Shown one piece after another: positions 53,490 through 64,000 of a stretch of DNA of 64,000 nt. The position numbers and the translations under genes were made by a program. Position 1 is the stretch's first letter. Every line of letters begins with the position of its first letter. This DNA comes from Brachypterus glaber (Eukaryota; Arthropoda; Insecta; Coleoptera; Kateretidae). The stretch is from assembly GCA_958510825.1 (NCBI GenBank), contig OY294050.1:7913340-7977339 (forward strand). The letters are read 5' to 3'. The notes beneath the pieces were generated by a model that ran no database searches, was not told where the DNA came from, and saw only the letters and a list, made by a program, of their open reading frames with translations.

Positions 53490-53690
53490 AGAAGTCTTTA
53501 GGAAGTCACTATAAATCCTTGGGAAGTCGGAGGAAGTCTCAGGAAATCTCAGGAAGTCGTAAGAAGTCTTAGGAAATCTCAGGAAGTCGTAAGAAGTCTT
53601 AGGAAATCTTTGAGAAGTCCGGGAAGTTTTTGAAAATTATAGGAAGTCTTAGGAAATCTTTCGAAATATTGCAAAAGACTTCCGATTTTC
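53490..53690 (+). repeat. Right-hand degenerate minisatellite of element G
   Basis: Units related to GAAGTCTTAG / GAAATCTCAG, same orientation as the left array but not organised in 100-bp blocks. Confidence 0.85.
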
Positions 53691-53738
53691 AAGGAGACGA
53701 CGCACCCAAAACCTATTGCGGGACCCCTCGGCTTCAAA

Positions 53739-54339
53739 GTGTTTTTCGTTGTATTTTATTAACCGACTATGCCAAAGTTTTCCTTTTTCGGGTTTTCAGC
53801 TTTTTAAAATAAAGGAAGGTATCGAATTTTGGGCTAAATCGCCTGCAACGATAAGATTTTACATACTTATAGCAATGAACTAGATAGTTCATTGACTTAT
53901 AGATACATACAAATAATTACTTAGCCACCATTTCAGCCCTTTTCACAGCCTGGAACATGTTAATGCAGGATTGGGCAACATTGCACCTAACGAAACTATC
54001 GAAACTTCAAGTGTCATGTCGTCAAAATAAAAATAAGTTTACACATTGACTACTACAGTGGGGCCAAAGGAAAGGGTGCTGTGTGGTGTTCACTGCTCTT
54101 GACTATAAAATTAAAATATTTTGTTCTGTTTTATTAGTTTTTACGGATTTAACATGCTGTAACTCAATATGTAATTAGGCTGGACTTATGTGACTAGTTT
54201 CTTGAGTTTCGGTTCGATTATGGAGTTATTTTTGAGGTATTTATGCTATAATAACCAGCTGAACAGTTGCAACACCTTGTCAAAACATCGGCACTAGGCA
54301 CTAATTTGAAACGTTATAAAATAGGAATATATTTTAGAT
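53739..54339. other. Intergenic, nothing recognised
   Basis: No supported feature; moderately AT-rich. Confidence 0.35.
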
Positions 54340-54640
54340 TTTAAGCTTTCACGGCCATTAAGATATAAAGAACTTTCACTTTCGGGTTTAGACCGTGTTA
54401 ATGGATTTTCACTTTCCGACGTTTCGTCTCTTACTACTAGAGACATCTTCAGGGATTAATCTGAAACTAAGTTTCGAATCAACTTGTGTCACTATTTATG
54501 ACGAGTTGTGGTTATTCACCCGTGACGAGGTTTTTCCTATCAAAGACTTCCATATTGCAGGTAAGTGGTAACCAGTGTCCCGATTGATATTGTTAGGATG
54601 CTTGATGATTTCTATCGATTCCCGAATATATTTTCGACAT
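54340..54640 (-). pseudogene. Penelope-like element, C-terminal end and 3' region
   Basis: The minus-strand frame 54636-54496 reads RKYIRESIEIIKHPNNINRD and continues through AIWKSLI to a stop. This matches the end of the GIY-YIG endonuclease domain of Penelope-like retroelements (RE..EI.KHP.N.NRD.G..L...W). Downstream, RLIPEDVSSSKRRNVGK, readable at ~54470-54420, is the text that usually follows in Penelope 3' regions. Only this tail remains. Confidence 0.75.
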
Positions 54641-54946
54641 AAAATTGGTCATTTCTAGGTTGTCCTAAATTTTATCAAATAAAGGCGTATATTATCGACC
54701 TAAAATAGTTTATTAATTTATCGTCTAAAACTAGGGAGCATTTAGTATTTAAAATTGAACTTATAATAATAAGACCTTAAATTAACATAAAAAGCATACA
54801 TATTTCGATATAATTATAAGTGCTTTTAGACGTACAATTATAGCGTCCATTTTTTATTCAACTTTTGAGAAATATTTTGAACGTCTCAATAATTTCTTTC
54901 ATTTTTCTTGCTATATGAAAGCAAGTTTAGTATGTATACTAGACTC
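54641..54946. other. Intergenic, nothing recognised
   Basis: AT-rich spacer. Confidence 0.3.
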
Positions 54947-55346
54947 TACACGGAAAGAAATTAGTGGGCTCTGCGCTATACATTATAAGATATTTGGTAA
55001 CAGTGGCAAATTATAGTGATTTAAGCTATAGATTATAAGGGACACAATAACTAATAATGTTAAAAATAAATTGGAAACGATTATATATATTATATTATAA
55101 ATTTACAGAAATTTTATTATATTATAAAAATTATTAGCACGGACAATAATTAAATCTATTTAAGCTATAAATGCCATACTATTTGTTATATTTTATTATT
55201 CACTAAACAATCAAAGTATTTCATATAAATTTTTACACTGACTGCCATAATTAAAAGAGAAAGCCTTGTATTTATATAATAAGCGATTATAATTTGCTTG
55301 GTATGTGTGTTATAGCGCTCCTAGCTATAATTTTTTTTTCCGTGTA
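54947..55346 (-). mobile_element. AT-rich MITE with TACACGGAAA ends, copy 2 of 2
   Basis: Reverse-complement copy of 17314-17742, from TACACGGAAAGAAATTAGTG to TTTTTCCGTGTA. Confidence 0.85.
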
Positions 55347-56049
55347 GCTGGTTTTCTGTTGGTACCGAGTCAAACACTTCTCAGACACTTTGTATAAATG
55401 ATTTCAACATATTTTTTGAAACTTATCGTCTCCATACAATATTCCACTATCAGCATTTCGTTATGTTTCAGTGTCATTGCATTTTGTTTAATATCAAAGA
55501 CCATATTATTCATAGATAAGTTATTAAACATTTTGTTATTAAAATGCCTGTTGCATTCTCCGAGAACATGATGGAAAATAATCGGTGGCAGTTCAAAATA
55601 CAGACAGTACTGCGAAAAAATCATTATTTGTAAACAAAAGGCGTCTATAAATAGCGTATTACAGGACTAGTTTCATAAAACAAACGACCAATTCCATAAA
55701 ATATCGTATGAAACGAGTTTTCGGTACTTTACATGTGAAAACACTCGTTATTGAAATTGACCCAAAAATCTATTTTTTTTTGCATTTTTGGGTTTGCACA
55801 GTACTCGGCGAATTTCCAGTACTCGCATAGGCGCCGCGTCGATTCTCGCGTTGACGCGAGGTTTTAAATATTTACATTTTTATTTCTTTTTATCTTGATT
55901 TTTTTAATGATTCCATTTAAACGAGTAAGGTGGGAAAAATAGTAATCGATAAATAAAAATTAAAAACTTTCGTATTCTTAAAAGATAAAAATCGAATGTC
56001 GATTTGTTCTTTGAAAAACACCTATATATATATATATGCATATGTATAG
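55347..56049. other. Intergenic, nothing recognised
   Basis: Possible weak foldback around 55660-55740 (ACGAC..TTCCATAAAA words). TA microsatellite at ~56020. No gene. Confidence 0.35.
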
Positions 56050-56222
56050 TTAATATGTATAGTCAATATTGTTGTGTGTAACAAACTAGTCGTCAAATGT
56101 TTCGATTTAGTGACCTTTATAAAAATGTCCCTCATAATTTGGCAAAATTATTCCGTAAGCCTATGTTTCTGTCTTTATTTTCAACGTTGATGAGTCATAA
56201 CTGAGTTTACGCCGACTGCTGG
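56050..56222 (-). repeat. Dispersed repeat shared with 17925-18062
   Basis: Inverted relative to the earlier copy. Shared text includes AGTCAATATTGTTGTGTGTA, TTTATTTTCAACGTTGATG and CCGACTGCTG. Confidence 0.75.
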
Positions 56223-56284
56223 TAATGAAATGTCGAGAAAATTTGAAAAAAGTGTGTAGTTTTCAATTTATTTCAATTTAGCTA

Positions 56285-56640
56285 TGTTTCATGAAAAAAT
56301 AAGAATCTGAAAATGTCCTTACCCCTAACTCAAGAACGAATTATCCGATCAACTCGAAATTTTCAGGAAAAATCAGGTTCTATGAGGGAAAGATCCCTAT
56401 GTTGTTGTGAAAATAATCCCCCTAAAAACAAAATAATTATTGGGGGTTAAACTTTTTAAAAAAATGAAAAAACTATTTTTTATTTTTATATTTTTTTTCA
56501 TTTTTTTATGTTTTTCGCAGAAATAAGTTTAAAAAAAAATATTCAATTTTTTTTTTTGAAATAAACCTTTTTTGAAAAAATATATATTTTTTTAAGTTAT
56601 TTTTTTATTTATTTATCCTCACGGCTTGTTTTTTATAGTC
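56285..56640 (-). repeat. ACAAGCCGTGAAG-family copy, inverted
   Basis: It ends with CCTCACGGCTTGTTTTTTAT. Upstream lie ACTCAAGAACGAATTATCCG and CCTAAAAACAAAATAATTAT, matching the interior of the 14676 copy on the other strand. Confidence 0.65.
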
Positions 56641-57892
56641 ATCAAAAATGAAAGAAAAAAACATGTATTTATTTCTTAAGTTCAACGGCCTTATACATGT
56701 ATATGTGACATACATATTGCAGTATCAACTACGATAAAGGAAAAAAAGTGAAAAGAATGTGGAACTATGGCTGTAAAATGATGCTGAAACCCCGGGAAAG
56801 GCGTGGGTGTTCCCTGGCTGAAAATACAGTGTTGTCGCTTATCTGTAGTTTTTTATGTCACATCTTGAAGGCCATAATAAATCCATTTTATTGCGAATCT
56901 TTTTCTTGTCGTATGCCAAGGATGTAATGTAGTAGTTTCCATACATAATAAAAACCTACGGATTTTAATTTTAGAATAAAAAATCCGTCTAGAATAAGCG
57001 AGAGTACCTCCTCTTAAAAAAAATTAAATTAATCTTTGATTAATATTTTTAATAATATTTGTGTTCTTATTTTCTATTGATATCGCTGTAATTATTTTTT
57101 TTACATTTTGTGGCCCCCTCCCCAATCTCGTCATGCAAAAAAAAATTATAATATATTTTTTTGTGTATTTTTTTACCTTTAAGGTGGTTTTTAAACTTTT
57201 CTTCTAATGTAAATAATAAAATTATGTCCAGAAACAATTTTTTACATTCTGGGACAGAGGGGGCATGGAAAAAAAATGGCAATTCTGTGCAATTTTGATT
57301 TATCTTATAGATGGTTTTAAAATTTTTGTCCTAATATCAATAGTAAAAATATTAAGGCTAAAACAAACATTAAAACCCCCTTTTACCCCTCCCCCTTAAC
57401 CGATTTTGCTCAAATACGAACTTGTCCAAGTTAATATAAAAATACATCTGCATACCAAATTTCAAGTCTCTAGCTCAAGGCGTTCTTAAGTTGTCGTGGA
57501 TACAGACAGGCAGACCGACCGACCCACCGACAGACAGACATTATTTTGTGTTGTTGCTTATTTTAATTTTTCTCGACGTTTCATGAAAAAATAAGATGAT
57601 TTGGGCAAAAAAAAACTGTTTTTTTTCTCTATTACAAAACTTTTTGAGAAGGTAAAAAGGAAAAAGATTGGATGTTTCTAACTCTTAATATTGATGGTTA
57701 GTCATACATACCCTTACAGGAAAATCCTCTGAGCTCAGAGATACATCCCCTTAGGGAATGCTAACCCATCCATATACGGAGAGCTTTCCTTTATATTTTA
57801 TTCTGGTATAAACACGAGATGTTGAATCGATTTATTTAGTATAAACCTAATTCTAAAAAAGTTCATTTATTTATTTTTATTAAATTGCCTTT
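56641..57892. other. Intergenic, one repeat fragment
   Basis: 57440-57600 carries the AGTTGTCGTGGATACAGACA motif with a long run of GACAGAC/CCGACC units. The rest is AT-rich without recognised features. Confidence 0.4.
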
Positions 57893-58143
57893 CTCGTACT
57901 TGAGTTTACTACCCAAATAGCGTGAGTTCAATTCTTCCGGCGCCTATTTGCCTTTTTCAGTTAATTAATAATTGAAATTTGGCGAAGGCGTAAGTGGAGC
58001 GGACACTCCCTATAAATTGGTTCGAAAGTTAATTAAAGCCGGTGGTTGCCTCTACTACTAGCCCACACAAGTCCTGGACTTAGGGGATGCTTAATTAAGT
58101 AGAATAGTACGAGGTAAAACAAAAATGTAATGTAATGTAATGT
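57893..58143 (+). repeat. tRNA-headed SINE, copy with TAATG tail
   Basis: Body as in 22851-23115, with B-box-like GAGTTCAATTCTT in the partial head. It ends in a short (TAATG)n tail at ~58128-58143, likely the SINE's own 3' repeat. Confidence 0.85.
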
Positions 58144-58506
58144 GAAGAATAAGTTTGGGTAATAGTAGTAGTAGTAGTTATAGTTACATATATGTTTTCA
58201 ACTGTAATTTTTCTGCCCTAAAGGGGAGAAAATTTTTAAATTGACCTCTCATATGATCATTTTAAAGATACTATAATGTTCTATTTGATGGTATTTTTAA
58301 ATTAAACCGTCTTTTATTTTCAAAATGAACAAGAAAAATGTAATGTTTGCTCAAATTAACTTATTTATTAAAAAGTTACTGAGGTTACGTTACCCTTCTT
58401 TGCGATTAAAAAACGTTTCGCCCGATAGATTATTTGATTTTTGGTTTTAAAAGTAAAAATATTGTACAAGAAAACTGAGGGTTTTCTTAAATCGAACTAA
58501 AAGTCA
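58144..58506. other. Intergenic, nothing recognised
   Basis: A TAG microsatellite at ~58160; otherwise AT-rich. Confidence 0.3.
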
Positions 58507-58960
58507 ACAAGCCGTGAAAATATGTAATGCTACGCATTCCATTATACAGGGTTATTCAGAAATAAGTTCGAGAAATTTAAGAGGTGATTCTACCTTAAAA
58601 AATATGAAAAAAAGTTCCTGTAGAGGGTGGTCCGAAAATGAGCCCTAAGGAAGCTACCCTCCTAAGGGTACATCTAAAAACTAGTTTTTATTTAATATTT
58701 CTGGAACCCTATAAAGCACAGTAACAAAATTTTGCACATGCTTCAGCATTTATAAAGACTATAATTTCATGTAATTTTTATTTAGTAATTTTAACCAGGG
58801 ATGTGCAAAATAAGGGAGCGATGTCACTTTTTTGCCCCAAACTATTTTATCTGTAGATTTTTGACATTTTCTCAATAAAATATTAATCTTTAATTAAAAA
58901 TACATAAATAAGGTAATTTTTATGAAACACCAACCGTTTTCGAGAAAATTTCAATTAAAG
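58507..58960 (+). mobile_element. ACAAGCCGTG-family head interrupted by an ACAGGGTTATTC MITE
   Basis: ACAAGCCGTGAAAATATGTA... breaks at CATTATAC, where ACAGGGTTATTCAGAAATAA begins. From there ~390 bp match the SETD3 intron 2 element (19800-20180), including AACCAGGGATGTGCAAAAT-like and TCACTTTTTTGCCCCAAAC words. The right end was not recognised. Confidence 0.65.
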
Positions 58961-59129
58961 AGGCAATTTCAGGTTCTGAGCATCAAAAATAAGAACTGAA
59001 AAATGCACTAATAAAAGTTTTAATAATTCAGGGCGATTCTACATTAAAAACTGTGAAAAAAATCTAGTATAGATCTAGGTTCTAAAATTAGTTTTAAGAG
59101 TACTACGGCCTCTTCAAGAGTAACACTTT

Positions 59130-59545
59130 TTAAGGGACCGTTAAATGCGATTTGTGGATATTTGTGTGTGGGAAGTTTTTTTCATAGTTTTTAATGTAGT
59201 TTTTTTTTGCATTATTGAAATTTGTGAATAGTAACTATAATAACGCGAAGCGTGTGTTAGTTCGTGTAAAAGCGCGCAGTCGGGGATTACTTGCAGGGTT
59301 GGCATTAACGATCGTCGTGACGCGCTGTCTTTTCGACGTTGTCCTATCATGTAACGTCGCAAAATCGATCCGACAAAACCCTGCAGGTTTGGAGTACGCA
59401 TTCGATCGATATGTTTTGCTGCTATCCTGCTGGTTGCAGGGTCTTTTAGCCTTTCATGTCACCCTTGGATTGACCGATTTAGCAGCATGCGTATTACGCA
59501 TGCATGACCCTTTTGTCCCTTAAATGGACAAAAGGGTCATTCCGT
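59130..59545 (+). other. GC-richer segment with a 102-codon frame and terminal hairpin
   Basis: 59215-59523 is open for 102 codons (RVLVRVKARSRGLLAGLALT ...). The base composition is richer in C/G and CpG than the flanks. It ends in TGACCCTTTTGTCC / GGACAAAAGGGTCA, a perfect short stem-loop at 59507-59539. No domain recognised. The frame can be explained by low A/T content alone, so it is not called a gene. Confidence 0.35.
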
Positions 59546-59675
59546 CGTTACTTATGTTACTTTCGTACACCTTAATTTAGGTCTCAAAAAATTACTCGAA
59601 AGTTCATTTATTTGTATTTCAGGTTATATTGCTTACAGGCATTTTTTTGCATCTTTTAGTTTACTTATAAAACTA

Positions 59676-60233
59676 ACACAGCCACACAAAATTAATAATA
59701 TCCAGAAACTAAAGTTAATTTTTTTAAGGTATAGTTATTTTAAATTTGCCGCTAAATACTCTACAAAGTCCGATTTACACTGAAGCATGTGGCTTGTTTT
59801 GAATGTTAACATAACCAAAATTTAAAATTTTTGTTTACTTACTTTGATTTTATGATGTTTTGATGTAAAAAAAGAGAATTGATAAAGCTGTTGCTAAAAA
59901 CACTTTTGTATTCCTGTAGAAACAAAATTTGCTTATAAAATCGGTTTTATTCCAATAATTTAGAGGAATAAACCATTGTTTTGTTCTCGTTAATGGCAAG
60001 TCAACGTTTTACGGTTGTGTAAATTGGGCCTAGTCATTTCGCTTACGACGCATGCGTATCTTGGTATGGTAATTTCGAGATTGTTTACAAGCGGGAAGGT
60101 TTAAAATAACTATACCTTAAAAAATTAACTATAGATCAATGCATTTTTATATTTTCGGGGTCGCTGAAACCGAATCTGACCTCAGAATTGCTCCATAAGA
60201 TCGCACAGACATCTTTTTTTTGTGGGCCTGTGT
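59676..60233. mobile_element. ACACAG...CACAAAA-end element
   Basis: The left end ACACAGCCACACAAAA and right end TTTTTTTTGTGGGCCTGTGT match the elements at 22638 and 44783. Inner arms TTAATTTTTTTAAGGTATAG and CTATACCTTAAAAAATTAAC pair. It encodes nothing. Confidence 0.75.
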
Positions 60234-61257
60234 TATTTTTTCCGAGATTTTTTTCTATTAATTATGAAATTCAAATGTGAATTTATTGCAGTATGTAAAC
60301 ATTTAGAAGCATGGTAAGAATATTTCTAAATTTATGATTTAGCGTAGGTAAAGGTAATTTGAAAATAGTTTTCAAAATTTTACAGTTTTATTCCTGAAAT
60401 TTATGGCTTTCTTTTTGATCTTTGGCGACGACATAGATTTATATTATTTATACTGTGAAATAAAAAAATATATATTTATTTTAACACCGATTTTACGAGC
60501 TAACAAGCTTTTATTCAGTTAATTCGGTGATTTTTTAGTTAAGTTTATTTTAAAATATATTTGTGTATGAAAAATATTGTTGAATCACAAGTATTTCATA
60601 ATCACGGTGGACTTCGATCAACTTTAAAACAAAAGTCCGATGGGATTTTTTCATAAATCTCTTCTACGATGTCCAACGAACTAACAACTCTCCTCTCTAG
60701 AATACGCATACCGTTAATATAAAGTATCGCCAACATCTCGGCTTGTTTGTAAACAAATAGTAGGTATATTCAGGCCTGAACAGTAACAATTACCAGTAAC
60801 TGTTATTGTTGTCTCTGTTAGAACATAGCTGTGCGAGTAAGACAGACAAATGTATATGTTGGCTACGTTTTTGTCAGGTTTTACAAATGAAGTGCCTATT
60901 CTAGAGGGAAGAGTTATTAGTTTGTTGACGATGTCTCACGAGTATTCATCGTCAATATGAAAATAGTCGGTAGAGGGATTCGTGAGATAAATCGAATTTA
61001 ATTTTTTTAATCTGAATGTAATAAATGTATTATATAATATATAATATATGACTCGGCAAGTTAAAAATATATTTTTTAGTAGCTCATTTCCACATCTTTT
61101 GAAGCACCCAAAGGAACCAGATCTAGAACCTAGCAATTTAGAAACAGCTTAATTTGAATTTACCTTGAGTGAAATGTATGATAATCGTAAAATATTCAGT
61201 GAATTAAGATAAATTGTTATAATTTTGTGTGACGTAAAATGGTAGGTTGAAATCTAT
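60234..61257. other. Intergenic, one repeat
   Basis: 60985-61140 is the reverse complement of 63706-63860 (GGTTCCTTTGGGT, AACTTGCCGAGTCATATA words). Otherwise nothing recognised. Confidence 0.4.
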
Positions 61258-61259
61258 TA

Positions 61260-61948
61260 CACTGCTCAACACTCAAAAATTTGCCGACACCATTTTAGTA
61301 GCATCTGGCTATATTTGATGCGCTGATTTCGGAACCTTTTTTCGTTTTTCTCGACGAGCTCGTTTTTTGAGATATAAGGCACAGTGGATTTTTTACCTAT
61401 AGTTGCAGTGAAAAAAATAATTAAGGTTCAATTAATTTTGGTTTTACGGTGTATTGCTTCTCTATTAATAGGACTCTAAGCAAAAAAAAAAGCGGATTTC
61501 AAAAATCTTTATTCGTTTGTTTTTTATAGACTTCTAAATTCAAAAAATTACATTTTTTTGTATTTTTCGCTATATTTTCATGAAAATGGTATATAAATAC
61601 TAAAGAAATGGCTCTGATTTTTATAGGCAACACTAACACACATGTGAAATTTGTAAAAATAAAAAAAGTTTTAGATATTAAAAACAAACGAATAAAGATA
61701 TTTTAAATCCGCTTTTTTTAGCTTAAAGCCCCACTAATAGAGAATCAATCCGCAATAAAAAATTAGACATAAATTATTTTTTTAAATACATCTATAGGCA
61801 AAAATACACTGTGCGCTATATCTCAAAAAAAAAACGAGCTTATCGAGAAAAACGAAAAAGGTTCAAAAATCAGCGCATCAAATATAGCCAGGCGCAACTA
61901 AAAGCTCCCCGGCAAATAAAAAAATATATTTTTTTTTGTTGACCAGTG
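61260..61948. mobile_element. Foldback element with CACTGSTCAACA ends
   Basis: CACTGCTCAACA on the left, TGTTGACCAGTG on the right. Arms pair through GGCTATATTTGATGCGCTGA and TCAGCGCATCAAATATAGCC, TTTTTCTCGACGAGCTCGTT against AACGAGCTTATCGAGAAAAA, and AAAAAAAGCGGATTT against AAATCCGCTTTTTTT. The centre is near 61600. Confidence 0.85.
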
Positions 61949-62288
61949 TTATTGGTTTTTATGTGCTCTATTTTAAGTTTCATTAAACTCTCCGCAGTTT
62001 TATAGAGAATTTCCACTAAAAAGTTCTATCTATACATTACCTATTGGAACAACCTTGTACAGTTGGATCCGAAAAAAAAAACAAGATTGAAAATTTAGTT
62101 GTGTAAATTCAATAATTACAATACAAACAAAGCCGTTGTCATGTTGACAAAATTTGTCAAAATTACTTATAATAATTATAAAGTAATTAGAAATGCGTTA
62201 AGAAATGTTAAGAAATCTTAAACTATTAGTATATTGGAAGCAGGATGTACGGAAGTGATTGTGGCTAGTGATCTCTATAGAGACCTTT
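61949..62288. other. Intergenic, nothing recognised
   Basis: AT-rich spacer. Confidence 0.3.
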
Positions 62289-62703
62289 AATGGAGCTCTC
62301 TACAACTAGAATTATGAAACAAAAGACGTCTACCCTATCTCTATCTCATTTGTGCTACACTTTCCAGCCAACCAAATAAATTCTGTATTTGTTTTTCATA
62401 CAACAAATACAGTATTTATTTGGTTGGCCGGAAAGTGTAGCACTGAGCGCCACGAACGAACATAGCTAATGTGAATCTGTAGAATAAGATGATTCTACTA
62501 AAATTTAGATGGCGCCAGTAATTTCTTTAATAAAAATACTATAGTTACACACTTCGCCCGGCCAAGTAAATATTTTATTTGTTCAATAAAGAACAAATAC
62601 AGAATTTGTTTGGTTGGGTGGAAGTGGGAGTGTATGTATGTCTTCTATCCTTTTTGGGTAGAGACTTTTGTCCCTGTCTAATCTAACGGGAGAAATCGCC
62701 ATT
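62289..62703 (+). mobile_element. Two-hairpin MITE, copy 3 of 3
   Basis: Same orientation as 15212-15625, from AATGGAGCTCTC to GAAATCGCCATT, with both palindromes kept. This copy is very similar to the other two, which suggests fairly recent activity. Confidence 0.85.
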
Positions 62704-64000
62704 GTTGCAAGGTTATTTAGTGTTTCGGAGAGTTGTGTTAAGATCATAGAAAAAAGAATAATGGTTAAGATTGAAGAAAAAATAGATGGGGTAGGAAAGG
62801 GCGTGCAGACTCGGAAAGAAAGAAGATATCAAATAAAATACAGGATGAAAATTTACTTAATTATTTGAGAGAATACCATTAACAAGAAGCGGTGCATGCT
62901 ATAAACAATACTAATTTTCCTGGGTTAAAAACCATCGCTCGTCGCCGCATCGGTAGTTCCAAGATTAAAAAAGCGAAAAAAAACCTCCGGAAAAACTTTT
63001 TTTTAAACGAAAATCATAATTTTCATAAATTATATGTTTGGACTTTCAAATTTTTACTTTTTCATAAGATTTAAGTACTAAATATTGTGTTTTAATTTTT
63101 GATTTGATTAAATATTCTAAATGTTTTTTCAGTTTATTATTTATTATTATTATTTTTTTTTAATATTCGACATTATTCGCGTGCATTTTCTGTAATAAAC
63201 TTTGAAAAAACTGACAATTAATTGTCAAATTAACCTAACCTATTTCTTAAAATCTTACCTAAACTATAAAATAATTAGTAAAATTGACATTTTAACATAT
63301 TTAAATCTTGCGTTTTTTGTGGGTCCAACTGTACATTTTAAAAATTTCGTTATCTTACAGATTTGAATGTAACACTAAAAGTATATGAAAGGAACGAAGC
63401 AGTTGTATGACTTAATGTTTTTGTTGGCTTTTCGCGTTCGTGACGCTAGGTTACGATTAAATTTTGAACAACTACTACCAGTATCTAGATTAATTCACTA
63501 AATTTAATTTCGGCAATTTTAATGAATGAAATTATTAACCAGCTGTACAAAAAGTTATTCATTTTAGGTTTTTTGAGTTTATTTTTATTTTAATGTGCGC
63601 GTCACTATTTCTGTTTCGTTTCAGATTTTACCTTTTTGTCGGAGAGCTGGTGAACATTTTTATTTCATTATTTGCTCCCGGCTATATTTTACATATGTCT
63701 TAAAGTACATTCAGATTAAGCTTTTTTCAAATTGCTAGACTCCGAATCCGGTTCCTTTGGGTTCTAGAAGCTCCAAAAGCTATGGCAATAAGCTACAAAA
63801 AAAAACTATTTTTAACTTGTCGAGTCATATACATTTCTTATAATACATTCAGATTAAGCTATTTTCAAAGTTATACACAATAATTCTGGGGCCAAGGCGT
63901 AAGAACAGTCTTTAAAAAGTGCCTTTGCATTATGTGATAATTATTTTTTTTTTAAAAATGAGAATTTATTAAATGATATTTTGATTAAATGAAAATTATT
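62704..64000. other. Intergenic to the window end, one repeat
   Basis: 63706-63860 repeats the 60985-61140 segment in opposite orientation. Open frames at 62668-63074 have Lys-rich chance composition. No gene recognised. Confidence 0.4.

Larger units (their letters stand above)
51697..53730. mobile_element. CGAGGGG-family element G, 2.0 kb, perfect target duplication
   Basis: CGAGGGGTCCCGCAATA and TATTGCGGGACCCCTCG are perfect inverted ends. GCTTCAAA is duplicated at 51689-51696 and 53731-53738. AAGGAGACGACGCAC occurs beside both ends in direct orientation (~51717 and ~53692). A 10-bp-unit minisatellite (GAAGTCTCAG type) lies inside each end, also in direct orientation: 51735-52290 and 53490-53690. 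The middle 1.2 kb is unlike the arrays and contains a half copy of the 13616 MITE and a hairpin at 53022-53102. No transposase. Confidence 0.93.

Noticed and set aside
54947..56222. Large inverted segmental duplication of 17.3-18.06 kb
   Set aside because: The order of the two shared blocks is not reversed as an inverted duplication requires; they are independent repeat copies.

Overview
This window is AT-rich, intron-containing eukaryotic nuclear DNA. Short introns with GT/AG borders, the gene set (actin-histidine methyltransferase SETD3, a Rab32-type GTPase, mitochondrial Tim9), PIF/Harbinger MITEs with GGGCCACTTGCACCA ends, Penelope remnants and a tRNA-headed SINE all point to an insect. 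The species and order cannot be fixed from the sequence; a beetle-like, repeat-rich genome is a guess. One 200-N assembly gap lies at 37175-37374.

Genes occupy only the middle third. (1) The 3' half of SETD3 (+, four exons, 19299-21740) covers the end of the SET domain and the substrate-binding domain; its upstream exons were not found. (2) A complete six-exon Rab32/38-like GTPase gene (+, 26526-28736, 221 aa) has Tyr where the catalytic Gln should be. (3) A complete three-exon Tim9 gene (-, 28831-29630, 96 aa) lies tail-to-tail with the Rab gene, with only 94 bp between the stop codons. (4) A gene of unknown function (+, 30256-35332, three predicted exons, 339 aa) is divergent from Tim9. Its last splice acceptor appears to lie inside a MITE terminus.

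Almost everything else is transposon-derived. 1-12 kb: foldback elements, one jockey-like non-LTR retrotransposon tail, SINE, TIR elements and a 1.6-kb nested foldback at 9.8-11.4 kb. 13-19 kb: hAT-like and other MITEs. 21.7-26 kb: composite TIR elements around and downstream of SETD3. 35-46 kb: a 1.37-kb near-perfect palindrome, an inverted repeat pair at 39.7 and 44.3 kb, a hairpin-bearing tandem array at 41.2-42 kb and short perfect palindromes. 46-54 kb: the most unusual region. 54-64 kb: a Penelope remnant, MITEs and a SINE.

The best candidate for an undescribed system is a group of five non-autonomous elements: 26800-27097, 46321-46799, 47642-47868, 48205-48871 and 51697-53730. All start CGAGGG(G) and end with its complement (one or two have single-base changes). 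Their flanks repeat 8 bp exactly or with one mismatch, which suggests the hAT superfamily. Each is filled with a 10-20-bp degenerate minisatellite, and the repeat unit is unrelated between members. They look like one terminal module packaging different tandem repeats. One copy has grown a regular 100-bp higher-order repeat. No transposase for them is present in the window.
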